This document shows, piece after piece, positions 1-10,968 of a stretch of DNA of 64,000 nucleotides. Location of the stretch: NCBI RefSeq assembly GCF_905163445.1, contig NC_053184.1, positions 4,402,001-4,466,000 on the forward strand, read 5' to 3'. The translations under genes and the position numbers were made by a program. Numbering within the stretch: the first letter of the stretch is position 1; every line of letters begins with the position of its first letter. This DNA is from Pararge aegeria (Eukaryota > Arthropoda > Insecta > Lepidoptera > Nymphalidae). Under the pieces are notes generated by a model. It was not told the origin of the DNA. It did not search any database and worked only from the letters and a program-made list of their open reading frames with translations.

Positions 1-884
1 TCATAAAGTTGTGAAAAAAATATGAACGTAAATACCTAAATCCATCAGTCAACAATTCAGCAGAAGGTATCCACCAATGTGGAAGCGGAAACAATTTGTA
101 ACCTTGTAAATGATCCCACTAAGTACGTAACAATTTGTTCTTAAAACGACCAAAATTACGGTGCGAAGTTTATGAGGACGGGAAATTGTGCAAAAATGAG
201 ATATTTCAACATGAGACGCGTCTGTTCTTTACAGATTGTGTTACACATACTTGCTGTTTTGTACTTTTAGCTTCCTTTTGACATTTGCTTGTTAGGGTTT
301 TTTTTTCAAGATTATTTTACACTCGCCTGTGCTACTGTCCCTTCAACCAATGTTTATTCTTCCTTTTAACGGATACTCGTTTTGGGGGCTCAAGATTATT
401 TAAAACTCGTTTTAATAAACCATTAAAAATAATGATGATCCTCTTTTACGTTAGTTTGTTTAATTGCACTTTTAATTAGCGATAACAGTTTTGGATTATC
501 GAAAAATTTATGTAAAGGCAAAACTGACTTTATAGAACAGCAATATAGTGGTTTAAACGTAAGAAATTTTAGTGCCATAACGCAGAGTCCAGATTCTAAT
601 TGACCTCTAAGTAATTTTTTGACATTAAATTTGAAACAATTAAAACAATTCCAAAACCAAAAAGCCAACTATCAAGACACAAAAATAAAATAAGATTTTA
701 AATTTGAATGTCCCAGAGAATCAAAGACTAAGGTCAAGTTGGAGTAGTTTTTAAGGAAATTGTAGCCAAAAAAAACATTACCTTATCAGGCACAAAATTA
801 TTTTTTTTGTCATCTATTTCTTGTAAATAACTGTATTTCTTAATTTCATTGATGAGACAGCCGAATGTAAATAAAAATAAACCG
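1..884. other. AT-rich DNA, nothing recognised
   Basis: I see no exon, RNA gene or repeat border here. Short open frames of 64-81 codons occur on both strands at 285-479, 423-668 and 734-928, but two overlap each other on opposite strands and all have the F/L/C/N-rich composition expected of chance frames in AT-rich DNA. Confidence 0.5.
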
Positions 885-1060
885 CCCATAAAACGATCAG
901 CATTTCGCAGGGCGTGCAAAGAACACATCCTACAAAATACCGTCCTGTGTTCATAAACCTAAGGCATTGGTATTAAGCCTCATTGCCTGTAATAACACTG
1001 GCTACCACGTCGGAACACGCTGCTTGTTGGTAGGAATTAGAATGGCGATAAAACTTCCCC
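885..1060 (-). repeat. Dispersed repeat, family G fragment (see 18255)
   Basis: On the minus strand the segment runs from GTTATTACAGGCAATGAGGC to GTGTTCTTTGCACGCCCTGC, the same two blocks in the same order as the longer plus-strand copy at 18255-18655. The intervening text is diverged. The family is common in Lepidoptera as far as I recall; its class is not evident from sequence. Confidence 0.55.
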
Positions 1061-1661
1061 GGATAAACCCCATCACAAAAAGTTCTACTACTACTACTAC
1101 TAAAAAGATCCCTAGAACTATACCCTATGATCTAACCACGTAACTGACATGAAAGGCCAAGTGATGTAAACTAAGTTAATGTTCATCCAAACGCGATGAC
1201 CCATCAAACTTCAGAGCCAAACTCGCTAAACTGCTGAACATACAAAACTGTGCAACTTCCGTCTACCTGCCATATTATTATTTAAGTATGTATGTAGTAT
1301 GATATATCTCTCTTAGCACCATTTTATTAGTTAAAAATTAAAAATATGTGCAACGTGTTCGAACACAAAGTTTTTTTATAGTGTGGCAACACTACGTATA
1401 ACAACTGTTCAAACATTTTCTGGTTGTGGTTTGTTTATAGTATTATTTAGTGCGTGTTTGTTCGAGTAAATCCAATTTAATCGTTTATTTGAAAGTATTT
1501 TAAATATTTTGGCAATATGAACGACTGGAGGAAGGAGGTCTTCGTCAAAAGAGCGTACAGGCGAAAAAAAGGTATAAGCAATAATAAGGAATATTTATAC
1601 CTTTAACAACTAAGTTTTTTCAGTAATATGGGACTTTATTTGGTATTATTCAAAGATTTTA
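1061..1661. other. Unassigned, short (CTA)n run
   Basis: Holds a (CTA) microsatellite of five to six units at 1085-1101. The rest is AT-rich with no recognised element. Confidence 0.5.
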
Positions 1662-1971
1662 GGTTGCATATGGTTCAGTCTCAGAAATAATGCAAATGAG
1701 AAGGGTCTAAGCCGTAGTCTACCACGCTGGCCCAGAGCGCATTGGTGGCATCATACGCCATTGTAAACATTACGGAGACCTATCAGACATGTGTCCTCAC
1801 GCGATGTTTTCCTTCAGCGTAAAATCAAGTGTTATTTTAATTGCTTGATAATAAAAAAATTTAAACTTAAAATTGCTAAACGCACATAAGTTATAAAAGA
1901 TAGAAGTGCGTTCTGGGATTCGAACTCAGTTAAAGTAAAGCCGACGTCCTAGCCATCAGGCTTTCACCGCT
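1662..1971 (-). mobile_element. tRNA-derived SINE, family B (ATG-tailed)
   Basis: Family B reads, on its own strand, from a tRNA-like head (A box near GATAGCCTAGTGGTTAGG, B box near GAGTTCGAATCCC), through a body containing GTGAAGGAAAACATCGTGAG, to a GTGGGCCGGTAATGGGTTGA end followed by ATG triplets. In this minus-strand copy the head lies near 1920-1971 with a decayed B box (TTCGAATCCCAG read on the minus strand), and the body with the conserved GCGATG-type block lies near 1800. The tail near 1662 is badly worn. Transcription would be by RNA polymerase III if intact; the A box is too mutated to expect that here. Confidence 0.75.
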
Positions 1972-2051
1972 TGCCCTACTAACGAATGATTATATTTTAA
2001 AAAATATATTATTATATAAACTTACAATATTATTTGTCAATTTTGCTATAC

Positions 2052-2170
2052 TGACAAAGACTTGCTACGATGTCGCATAAAAACCTATTAGTGTTACAGT
2101 TTAAATCTAACAGTAACAGGTTACCCAACAGATTGGTGATTGTATTTCAGTCAAGGGCTAACATGTAGTT
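2052..2170 (+). mobile_element. Bm1-like SINE 3' fragment, family C (see 39786)
   Basis: Contains CTACGATGTCGCATAAAAAC followed, after a deletion, by GTATTTCAGTCAAGGGCTAA. These match the 3' half of family C, where the pair reads ACGATGTCGTGTAGAAACC and TGTAGTCAAGGGCTAACTTG. The head is absent. Confidence 0.6.
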
Positions 2171-2287
2171 AAGTAAAAATAAAAAATTAAAATTATTCCG
2201 GCTGTCCCAAATCATAGGAAAGTCACATAATGTTCTTTTAATAAGGTTTATCTTCTTAACCACTTGTTGATTACCGTGATAATTAAT

Positions 2288-2352
2288 CATTATCATCATC
2301 ATCATCATCATCATCATCATATCAACCCATTACCGGCCCACTACAGTGCACC
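2288..2352 (-). mobile_element. Family B SINE tail with (ATC)n microsatellite
   Basis: An uninterrupted (ATC) run at 2288-2321 is followed by ATCAACCCATTACCGGCCCA, the 3' end of a family B SINE read backwards. The homology stops after ACTACAGTGCAC, so only the last few dozen bases of the SINE remain and the microsatellite is its expanded ATG tail. Confidence 0.8.
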
Positions 2353-2357
2353 TCATT

Positions 2358-2510
2358 TATTGAGGGTATATTGCCGAAATCTGTTTGGTGCGGAGTATTA
2401 AGATAGAAGAAATTATAAATTACACCATACAGATTCTCCTGATTTTCGCGGAGTTTAGCAAATTAAGCTTAATTTTCATATCATTCATGGATATCCGCAA
2501 AGTTACGTCT
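2358..2510 (+). repeat. Family H repeat copy 1 (see 44520)
   Basis: Runs from GAGGGTATATTGCCGAAATC through CACCATACAGATTCTCCTG and CGCGGAGTTTAGCAAATTAA to a right end GCAAAGTTACGTCTG. It aligns with 32905-33045 and, inverted, with 44520-44721. The hammerhead-like segment seen in the other copies lies upstream of the break and is missing here. Confidence 0.75.
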
Positions 2511-2931
2511 GCTTCTATCCAACATTTTATAATCGATATAAACTAACTAGATCAAGTTTAACTAAAAGTTAAACATAGTTCAGATCACAATTTGAGATAA
2601 AAACTTTGAGTGAAGTTTAAAAGCTAAATACTACTAATAGCATGTTTATTAAAAACTCTAAAGCTTTTGTTACGGGAACATTGATATTCAAGACAAGTTA
2701 AAGGAGAGACAAACAAGCTCATTACCAGTGCGGCGGGACTACAATCTTGATTACGTCATCTGCAACATAAATGTGGTAGAACACTGTAACACTTGTGACT
2801 TTGTATCTGTAGCATTGAAAACGTATACTATTTCTTGCTGCACCCGCGTTCTACGCGCGATAAATAAGGTTGTATAAGTAGTTTTTGACGTTTACTATTC
2901 GGCTGGTGATATAAATTAAATTTCGATGTTT
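2511..2931. other. Unassigned AT-rich stretch
   Basis: No repeat border or coding sign seen. ATTACGTCATCTGC near 2750 contains a TGACGTAA/TTACGTCA-type octamer, too short to interpret. Confidence 0.45.
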
Positions 2932-2981
2932 GATGTGGCAAACTATAGCAACAGATAACTGCAGCTACAGTTTGCCACATC
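2932..2981. repeat. Hairpin, 18-bp arms
   Basis: GATGTGGCAAACTATAGC at 2932-2949 is the reverse complement of 2964-2981 with one mismatch; the loop is 14 nt. Weak extra symmetry outside the arms (TTGACGTTTAC upstream, CATAAACGTAAAA downstream) suggests the core of an old foldback element. Confidence 0.7.
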
Positions 2982-3219
2982 GAGCTCATAAACGTAAAAT
3001 TCAGTTCTTCACAAATCGCACAGGAACTAGGGAGGGATTAAATGCTTTCGGCCTGCACGGATTGTCCGCCCGCGGGCCGTTCGGACATGTCGAGCCGTAG
3101 TGCTCTTAAGTGGTCTGTAAACGGTTGGTTGTTAAATTTTACGTTTTATTTGATTAAGGTTTATCAAACACGTGCAAACGCTATCAAAACAAGTTGCGTT
3201 TGCGTGAGTAAAAGCTACA

Positions 3220-3268
3220 GATATGAGACAAAGTGTAGATAACATATTATATACACTTGTCTCATATC
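3220..3268. repeat. Hairpin, about 20-bp arms
   Basis: GATATGAGACAAAGTGTAGA pairs with TATACACTTGTCTCATATC across a short AT-rich loop, with one extra base in the left arm. No flanking duplication was found. Confidence 0.65.
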
Positions 3269-4585
3269 AGTGCAGCTGTTGGTCAGGTCGGCCATCTCCT
3301 TGGTCCGTTGATTATTACTGTTAAAGAGAGAGATGATCTTTTGCAACCTGCACAGCGCATTACTAGCCAAAAAATACACAACCGCAGTGTGATTTCGTAT
3401 CTCACAAAAAGGTTGCGACAGGCGTAAATCTCGCGATTATTGCTGTTAAACTCATATTATGTCATATTAATCGTTGAGAATAAAAAATCCTAAGAACAAG
3501 CACTGACGCACTTTAGTTGTTATGGAATTTGGACTTTCACTAATAATTGGGAATAACAACAATCACAAAAAAAAGGAAAACACACTCTAAGAAATACAAG
3601 CTCAGATTACAGAAACATCTTATCACATTGGCGCAGAGAATGCGTAGAAACCGCCTAAAAGGTGACACGGATTGGACGATTGGAAAGATAAATTTACCTG
3701 ACCACACTAAAAAGACCACACACACTCTCATATTATTTTCTTCTTGTATTTTGAAGAAAATAATTACAAATAATATAACTAAGTAATAAACAACTAGAAA
3801 ATAATCACTTATAATATTTCTAGCAATCAATTAACTGAATAAAAGAAAAGCCAATGGCGGATGAAAAATTAGGAAATGTAGCACTTACTCTCGGCAAGCT
3901 TTGAAACAAAAAAGTCGCTCAGCGATGCCCAGTGACAAAATTATCGGAACTACAGTACATTTGCTTTCAGCTGCTTACATGCTAGTTTCCAGTTTTTAGT
4001 TCGGCTGGCTTTGGCGCGAAGCGCCTTCAAGGCCACTAAGGCCGTTTTGTGTACTTAATGTTTTTCCCCATGTTTATTATTAAAGTTGGAAACAAAGCAT
4101 CGGCTTATACCCTAAGAGCAAACCCAAACACTGCGATCAATCAGTCGGTTGGCATCCTCATGAATAATACCATCCTGTTGAGAAAACTTTTACAAAAGAT
4201 TTATTTCTCATGCCGAGCTGCCTCAGGAAAATGTGGCGAAGATTGATTGATTGCAAATAAATCCTAAAGAATACGGATGTGATAATGAGCCTATAGGTAC
4301 GGTAAAATCTAATGTTTGCATACCAACTAGATTGATCTTTAATAGATACATACACTTTTTCACAAATTAAATATTATACAACGTGTAACCGAATTACGAA
4401 ATACTGTTTAAGGGTGCATAAGTAAATTTCATACGGATCAGTCTGTAAAAATATAAAATCAAGGTAGCATATTTATTTTGCCTTACAATCTAATTCAAAA
4501 CATTTTAAGTGTTTACTTATGACAAAACTATTGAAGATACACAGACATAGTACCTACGCTACGCGACGCGTACCTTTATAATCTA
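3269..4585. other. Unassigned, with two weak repeat echoes
   Basis: GCGACAGGCGTAAATCTCGC at 3417-3436 recurs with small changes near 23370 (GCGACAGGCGTAAATCTTGC), with looser similarity on both sides, so both may belong to one diverged family. Near 4028, TTCAAGGCCACTAAGGCCG resembles the AAGGCCGCCTTTGTAC block of family F ends (see 19580). Overlapping opposite-strand frames at 3540-3830 are not gene-like. Confidence 0.4.
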
Positions 4586-4836
4586 CTAGATATGCCCTGC
4601 GGCTTCGCCCGCGTAAATTTGGGAGGCAGCATACTGCTACATAGTCAACACCTATAGTCATATATGAGATTTTGAGATTTTTTCACAAACGTTTTAATTT
4701 CTTGACGAAAAGTATACTATATTATTTCTAATACCTCCAAGAATATGTATAAAAAATTTCATAAAGATCGGTTCAGTAGTTTTGCGTGAAAGCGTAACAA
4801 ACAAACTTACATTCACATTTATAATATTAGAAGGGA
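4586..4836 (-). mobile_element. Helitron-like non-autonomous element, 251 bp
   Basis: On the minus strand the copy begins TCCCTTCTAATATTATAAAT and ends in CTAG. It is flanked by A before the first base and T after the last, i.e. inserted between A and T without a target duplication, as Helitrons are. About a dozen bases before the CTAG lies GCGGGCGAAGCCGC, which can fold as a short GC hairpin, the expected Helitron 3' feature. The copy at 22961-23140 shares both ends, the A/T flanks and the GCGGGCAACAGCTAG-type terminus. There is no coding capacity. The class call rests on end structure; the ends are seen directly. Confidence 0.65.
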
Positions 4837-5660
4837 TATTAGATTAAATAAGTGACAAGAGTCTCTTGATTTTAATTTTGCATGTGAGCGGGCTGTATAT
4901 GAGTTTTTTCAGTAACAACTGTGGCAGTGGTTTGCTCAAAAACCATTAACGCTTCGGTTCGATATGTTTTTAAATTAGAAATTATAGCTGTATGTTCATA
5001 TTATTTTATGAAGATTTTATATATATATATATATATTTTTCCATTGAAAACAGTACATCATTTAAATTTTTAAGTAAGGGAACATTGCAGCCATTTATTT
5101 AAAAATAGCTATAGCTTATATTCTATATTTGGCGATCTTAATAACTAAGAAAGGTAAACAAGCACGCTCAGTTAACCATAAGAGTTAAACCGCTTCTAAC
5201 ATTTATTTAATTATTTCTTTTAGCTTTCTAGATAATGTTTTGCTTTCCTAGTTTATCTAGATAGTGGGAAAAAAGAAATCAACTACGAAAGAAAACCGAA
5301 GCTTGGCCGCCTAAGTACTTAACATAATATAAAACTCGTTGCAACTTTCAGATATTTTTAATGAATGAATGATATATAGTGCTAGCTGTTGACCAAAATT
5401 CTATCACATGTTTCCAGCCTTGTATGTCGTTAACCTTGATTTGAGCTAACTTTGGCCAATAATTCCTTAAAATTAGATTATTTGTCCAGCTATACAGCCA
5501 ATGTTATTTTTTTTAAATCACACAAGAACCTTTTTCGGGCACTTTGCCACTGTAAAAACTTCCATTTTCAAGATGGATCTTGTTATTCTTATGGCTAATT
5601 TGATCAAAACCGGTGCAGCGGTTGTGCCAAACATAGTTCATAAATTAACAAACAGGCATA
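4837..5660. other. Unassigned, (AT)n run
   Basis: An (AT) microsatellite lies at 5019-5036. TTTAGCTTTCTAGATAATG and the partly complementary TTTATCTAGATAGTGGG near 5220-5265 give a weak local symmetry. No exon or element recognised. Confidence 0.45.
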
Positions 5661-5826
5661 ATTTTGCATTCATATTTTTATTGATAGTACGCCACTATAC
5701 ATCTCTGATGAAATCAAGTTCTTTCTTCGTGCTAATTACGATGATTTCGCATTCATATTTTTATTGATAGTACGCGATTATACATCTCTGATAAAATGTA
5801 ATTCATTATTTGTGCTAATTAAGAAG
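5661..5826 (+). repeat. 83-bp tandem duplication
   Basis: Two adjacent units, 5661-5743 and 5744-5826, both open with ATTT(T/C)GCATTCATATTTTT and share TTGATAGTACGC and TATACATCTCTGAT blocks. They differ at scattered positions, so the duplication is not recent. Confidence 0.8.
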
Positions 5827-6077
5827 ACGATAATTACCTACGCCGTATACCCAAGAGTAGAGTTTCAGTAAAACATTACAACTCTGCTAAGCCTTATTAA
5901 TGTAATGACGTTCTTTATCTTTGGATTAGAACTCGTGTAATATTAAATTGTTCAGCGAGTGGTATAAGAAGAAAACTTTTAAAATGGACACAAAATCCTT
6001 GCTTTCATTTAATTCAATTTACAGAACTAACTTTTTTATCTATGTTATCTTTGTTAATCTTCTTTGCTTAATCTTGG

Positions 6078-6310
6078 CATAATAGTGATCATGATCATTA
6101 TTAATCTATTACCATCTTACTATAGGGCACAAGTCTACTCTCAGAATAAGAAGGGCCGCAGTCCACCACCTGGCCAAGCGTGGATTGGCAGAATTCACAC
6201 CCATTTGAACATTTAGAAAACTCTTAGGTTTCTTTATCATGTTTGCCTTCACTGTTAAGGCCAGTTTTATGAATTTCTGAAAACGCATATAACTTCAAAC
6301 AGTAGAAAAA
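6078..6310 (-). mobile_element. Degenerate family B SINE
   Basis: From ATGATCATTATTAATC (tail) through TATAGGGCACAAGTCTACTC, GAATAAGAAGGGCCGCAGTC and CATGTTTGCCTTCACTGTTA the order matches family B read from tail to head. The head beyond 6300 is unrecognisable. Confidence 0.65.
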
Positions 6311-6817
6311 TCCAAAAGTGCACGCCTCATAATCTCATTAATTACAATAAAATTGAGATTATTTGTAAATAATAATTAATTAATCTACGTCTAATTATAC
6401 CGTGAAAAGTAATAGGCTTCTATTCCTCAAAATAAGAAGCCTATAAAAAAAAACAACTCGATAAGTAAAGTATTTCGCTCGTTATCGTGACCGCAAGATA
6501 CGGGATCCGCACATACAGAGACAAGGACGTCCAAAACAGAACTTTTTAAACAATTTTTTAATTAGTTTAAATAATAAAAAGAGATTTAAAAATATCATGA
6601 GTTAAAAAATAGTGTTTTTTCTAAACATTTGTCTATTTATGTTCACTTATAAAAGCAATAAAGAATAAAAAAGTGACATTTTAAGTTGGAGAATCACTCG
6701 GTGTGCGTAAACTGATAGTAATACCCACCTCAACGCTTCGCTTATGAAATCAAACTATTTGCTCTGTTAAATAATTTCTATCAAACGAAAAAAATCTTCC
6801 TTGGTATAATTACCACG
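6311..6817. other. Unassigned AT-rich stretch
   Basis: No repeat border, RNA gene or coding sign seen. Confidence 0.4.
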
Positions 6818-7022
6818 GCAATAATCGTGCAACAAGACGTAAATAGAAACGGTTTATCGAAGGAATCGGGAAAGTCCCGAGAGACACGGGAATTAAGGAG
6901 TTCACTAATTAGATTCCGTCTGCGTCGCACTTCCCGATTGAGTCTCGCTTCATTTGCAACTTTTTCTCCTCATTTTTTTACTCAACAGTTTAAATGCACA
7001 ATGCGACTTTTTCAGGATTGTT
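6818..7022 (+). repeat. Family J repeat (unclassified), copy 1
   Basis: Shares GGGAATTAAGGAGTTCACTA, a TTTTTCTCCTCATTTTT block and a CAATGCGACTTTTT block, in this order, with the minus-strand copy at 10725-10968; the first two are also in the plus-strand copy at 31975-32125. An 89-codon frame at 6827-7096 crosses it, but the reading frame is not preserved between copies, so I do not treat it as coding. Confidence 0.65.
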
Positions 7023-8302
7023 GTTGGAGTATGTTTGAGTACCTTCAAACAGATCTCGTTTTACGTTTTAAATTTTTAGCTCTGACGAATAACTAGACTT
7101 ATTATACTTATTTAGATAATATTATAGGAATGATTTTCATTACATACAATATAATAATAATTTCAATCAATTCTTGGGTAAGATATTTACTTTAAAAAAT
7201 CGTAGCGAATACTGAAAATCCTGCAGATAAAAATACAGTAAAATCTTGTTAATATGTAACCAATTTCCTGAAAAACTACAAGGCTGATTTTCATTCTTTC
7301 TCTACTCTATACTTGTGTTTGGGGGGTACTTATAGTGTTATACACATGGCTGCAGATGTTTCATTTGTTATTATAAACTTTACATGTTAAGGGTGCTATC
7401 AAATTCTTTTAAAGCACAACGAGCCCGTGTTTTGAGAATTCAAGGGCTGTGATATCGATGGAATCTGATATGTTTCGTACAAAAACAACGTTAACAAAAA
7501 GGTTTTATTCAAAACTCACTTGATTGTAAAACATTTTCTATGCATTCCTTAGAAATAGAAATGTAAATCACGCATAACCAATAAGCGTGATTTAAATTTC
7601 TGGTGTCGATTATATTTTGGATTTAAAAAAAAAAGATTGTGAACTGCTTCTTTTTTGAAGTCAGTTAAAAAACAGTACACATTTACTGTCCCTGAATTGC
7701 TTCTAGACACATTCAATACCATTTCGTTCATACAGTAGCGCGCATTTAATAAACTCACCAGTGGAATATAATATGAAATAAAATAACACCCAAAGCGAAA
7801 TAAATCAAACGAACCTAAAAGTAGAGTTTAACGCGTCTTCGCTTCGCGAGGACCGTAAAATTGAAGAACTACTAACAAAAGTCCAAGTAATAGCCACAGG
7901 CATGAGGCAGACCAGTAAAATATCAGTGGCACATAAACCAAACGATAAAATTCGGACGGCGTCGAAATATCGCCAATAATAACAATTGTGTCGTTAAAAA
8001 GAAAAAGATGGCCATAAGACATTTGGACTTACCAGATGGCGGTACCATGGCACGGGGTTAGTTAATGGACTGAGACGGTTCTCATAAGGAGTATCGAATA
8101 TGCCCTATCGAAAGCATTCGTCAAAATTATTTTGAATAGAATCTTTCCCCTGTTTAAAAAAAAAAAATGGGAACAACTGTAAATCCAAAGACTGCGCGTC
8201 ATTTTGGCATGTATTTTAATCAATAAATACACCTTAATTTATTCACAAACTCTATGTCCAGCTTAGTAAAGTTAAAAGTTGATTTGGCTAATTTTTTATT
8301 GC
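7023..8302. other. Unassigned AT-rich stretch
   Basis: Nothing recognised apart from chance frames of 64-69 codons on the minus strand. A short GC-richer patch near 7830-7960 carries no known repeat. Confidence 0.4.
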
Positions 8303-8335
8303 TAACTTAACTAAAGATAGTCTTTAGTTAAGTTA
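8303..8335. repeat. Perfect hairpin, 15-bp arms, 3-nt loop
   Basis: TAACTTAACTAAAGA and TCTTTAGTTAAGTTA are exact reverse complements separated by TAG. No flanking repeat was found. Confidence 0.9.
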
Positions 8336-8526
8336 ACATTTTACCACTGATAAATTGACCATTATTCTTATATATAATTTGTAGTAGTTCTTTGCTTTAG
8401 AAAAACTTTTTGAGGCCATTTATGTAGTGTCCTAGAATGTAACCTAAATTTAAAAGTGCGTGTAGCATTTTAATTAATCCCTACAAGCAAAGATAAATAT
8501 TAGAAATTCTCTCAAAAATTACTCTT

Positions 8527-8788
8527 GGCGAAATAAATAAATAAATATACTACGACAATACACACATCGCCATCTAGCCCCAAAGTAAGCGTAGCTTGTG
8601 TTATGGGTACTACGATGACTGATGAATATTTTTATGAATAAAATACTTACTTATGATATACAGTTAAACACCCAGACACTGAAAAACATTCATGTTCATC
8701 ACACAAAACATTTTCCAGTCGTGGGAATCAAACCCACGGCCTTTGACACAGAAAGCAGGGTCACTGCAAACTGCGCCAAGGGCCGTCT
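8527..8788 (-). mobile_element. tRNA-derived SINE, family A (Metulj-like)
   Basis: Minus-strand copy, nearly full length: head near CTTGGCGCAGTTTGCAG with a GTGGGTTTGATTCCC B box, a middle block GAACATGAATGTTTTTCAGT, then TACTTTGGGGCTAGATGGCG and a TTTATTTATTT tail. Head and tail match the plus-strand copy at 16932-17165. The name Metulj is from memory of Heliconius SINEs and should be checked. Confidence 0.85.
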
Positions 8789-8805
8789 TATATTGATATT
8801 ATACC

Positions 8806-9050
8806 TCATCAACCCATTACCGACTACTACAGGGCATGGGTCTCCTCTCAGAATGAGAATGGTTTAAGCCGTAATCTATCACGAAGGCCAAGTGCGGATT
8901 GGTAAACTTCACACACCGTTGAGAACATTATGGAGAACTCTTAGGCATTCAGGTTCCCTCACGATGTTTTCCTTCACAGTTAAAACAACAAGGTCGAACT
9001 CAGTATTCACGACAGAAAGCCGAAGCCTTACCCCACTGGGCTATCACCGT
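8806..9050 (-). mobile_element. Family B SINE beside a family A SINE
   Basis: Tail CATCAACCCATTACCGAC, body GAACATTATGGAGAACTCTT and CACGATGTTTTCCTTCAC, head ending CTATCACCGT. It lies only about 18 bp from the family A copy at 8527-8788, in the same orientation. About 30 bp of the body near 8985 is lost. Confidence 0.85.
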
Positions 9051-9488
9051 TTAATTTCTAAAATATTGGACAGGCAGGACCCTAAAAAGCTCGGCCTTTA
9101 TCAAACGGAAAACTAATTCAAACTTCTGTCATTGTTTGCCATCCGGGAACGGAATACGGGAATAAAAAGCATCTTGTCGCCAAACGATATCGAGTTTCTT
9201 CAAGCAATTAAGATAAAACCGCCCACAAAAGGCTCTTGGAGGTAGCCGCGGCTTTTGTTGGCATTATGGTGGTAATTATAGAGCGAGTTTTCGATCACAG
9301 TTGCCCGCATCAATGAAGACGGGAAAGGTTCGACGGGGCGAGAACAAGGGACAACGTTTTACGTCATTCAAAACAACTGGAATAAGAAATTCATGTTAAA
9401 TTTTAATACAGCCTGCAACTTTAGTTCTAAGCATTAAAATGAACTCCTGTTTGGTTGAATAAAAATTTTTAGTTTCAGTTTCTTTTCC
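9051..9488. other. Unassigned
   Basis: Slightly GC-richer than average near 9240-9350. No coding frame of any length and no recognised repeat. Confidence 0.4.
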
Positions 9489-9712
9489 CGCTACAAATGA
9501 TCTTTTGACTGGAATCTCATCTGATGAATGATAATGCAATCTAAGATAGAAGCATGTGACCCTTTAGGTTTACTATGGCAGTTATATTAAACCCTTACCC
9601 TTAAACGGCTTCTAGTCGGCATTGTACCGGAACGCTGAATCGCTTTGCGGCACGTCTCTGTAAATAGAATGGGCAAAGTCTTCCAGTAGACCAGATCAGA
9701 GAAAATTCAGGT
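9489..9712 (-). mobile_element. Bm1-like SINE, family C, headless copy
   Basis: On the minus strand: GAATTTTCTCTGATCTGGTC, then GACGTGCCGCAAAGCGATTC, GTTCCGGTACAATGCCGAC, and a 3' end with ATGAGATTCCAGTCAAAAG. Same order as family C elsewhere; the tRNA-like head is missing. Confidence 0.75.
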
Positions 9713-10155
9713 ACAACTAATTCACTTATTGCTCCTGCTAGGTATTAAATCACTTATAAGACAATCACAATGGTGGTCATCTTTAGATCATAATATATTT
9801 TCTGCTTTGGGCTTATATACTTCCTTACGTAATAGATCTTGTGAATTTAAAGTTAAACAAACTGTGTCGTCACATGTCTAAAAACAACAGATTTACAAGT
9901 TTTTGCGTCACTGTAATTTGCATTGTGCAAAAAGTGTGTATATTGAAAAAAAGGATCAATCAAGGTTTTAAGTTGTCAACAATAAATTTAAATAAATTGA
10001 ACGAAATAGCTTTTTCTTTTGGTAAAAACATGATATTTACACGAGTCTCTCGTAGCTAAATCATAAAATTCGCTTAGCAAAACTGAGTAAAACATTTTAC
10101 CCCTAAAAACGAAACTAGAAAACTTAATTTGTAACGTGAACTTATCTTGCGCAGT
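9713..10155. other. Unassigned AT-rich stretch
   Basis: A 72-codon plus frame and a 62-codon minus frame overlap here; neither looks coding. Confidence 0.4.
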
Positions 10156-10268
10156 AAAAAGAGGGTGACAAAACAATTCGCCATCGAAAGTTTATTTCTC
10201 TCCATATAACTTAAACAGAGTTGAGAAAACGTTTAATGAAATCTGCATAAGTCCTCAGAAGAACAACA
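10156..10268 (-). repeat. Family J repeat, 3' part
   Basis: GACAAAACAATTCGCCATCG and ATCTGCATAAGTCCTCAGA match 33165-33270 in opposite orientation at high identity, and the plus-strand segment 39215-39290 more loosely. At 39215-39440 this segment is contiguous with the block seen at 10725-10968, which ties the two together as one family. Confidence 0.75.
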
Positions 10269-10724
10269 ATGGTCTAAGAGTTAGTGAATGAGTTTTCCTG
10301 TGTATATAACTATATACAGTCTAAATTTTTATCCAAACCGCTACTTTTTTTTGGATATTTTAAAAGTGATATCCGGCTTTAGACCTTTATTATGGTCATT
10401 TAATTTTACCACGTTTCTAACTGGTTGTTTTCAAAAAGACAAATTGCCGATGACAAGCGTATACTTTTAATTTTATGAGCAAAGAAAACATTAAGTGAAA
10501 AAGCTAAATCTCGCACGGGAGACCATAAGGTCTAGAATAGGCTTTTTTTTTTCAGAGGAATAAAAAATACGCTCTATTAACCAGCTTTCACAAGAGTATA
10601 GTCATGTGTTAAATCTAGTCTCATAAAATGGCATTTATTTTAGGTAGACTTTTGTATTACGCATGACATACGAGTACACTATATTTTTTTCTTACTATTT
10701 CAGTTATTGAAACGCAGTACACCA
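10269..10724. other. Unassigned spacer between family J pieces
   Basis: Bounded on both sides by minus-strand family J pieces. It could be an insertion that split one element, but I recognise no element in it. Confidence 0.4.
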
Positions 10725-10968
10725 TCTCTTAGTCTATGGAAGCCAGCAAAGTCGCATTCTGCATTTCGACCGTTGAGTAGAGAGAACGAAAAATGAGGAG
10801 AAAAAATAAAACGGTAAAGAAGCGGGTGACAGTCGAGGCGTGCGATGCAATCAACATCTCATTAGTGAACTCCTTAATTCTCTTGTCCCCTGGTATTTCC
10901 GTGACATCTTCGATAATTCTTTTCATCCCTTCCCGAAACACTCTGGCATTTCGAGATAAAAATATCAA
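10725..10968 (-). repeat. Family J repeat, copy 2
   Basis: Minus-strand text GAGAATTAAGGAGTTCACTA, CTCCTCATTTTTCGTTCTC and GAAATGCAGAATGCGACTTT matches 6818-7022 and 39280-39440. It has a 79-codon minus frame (10729-10968). The family's other copies do not keep that frame, so coding is unsupported. Confidence 0.7.
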
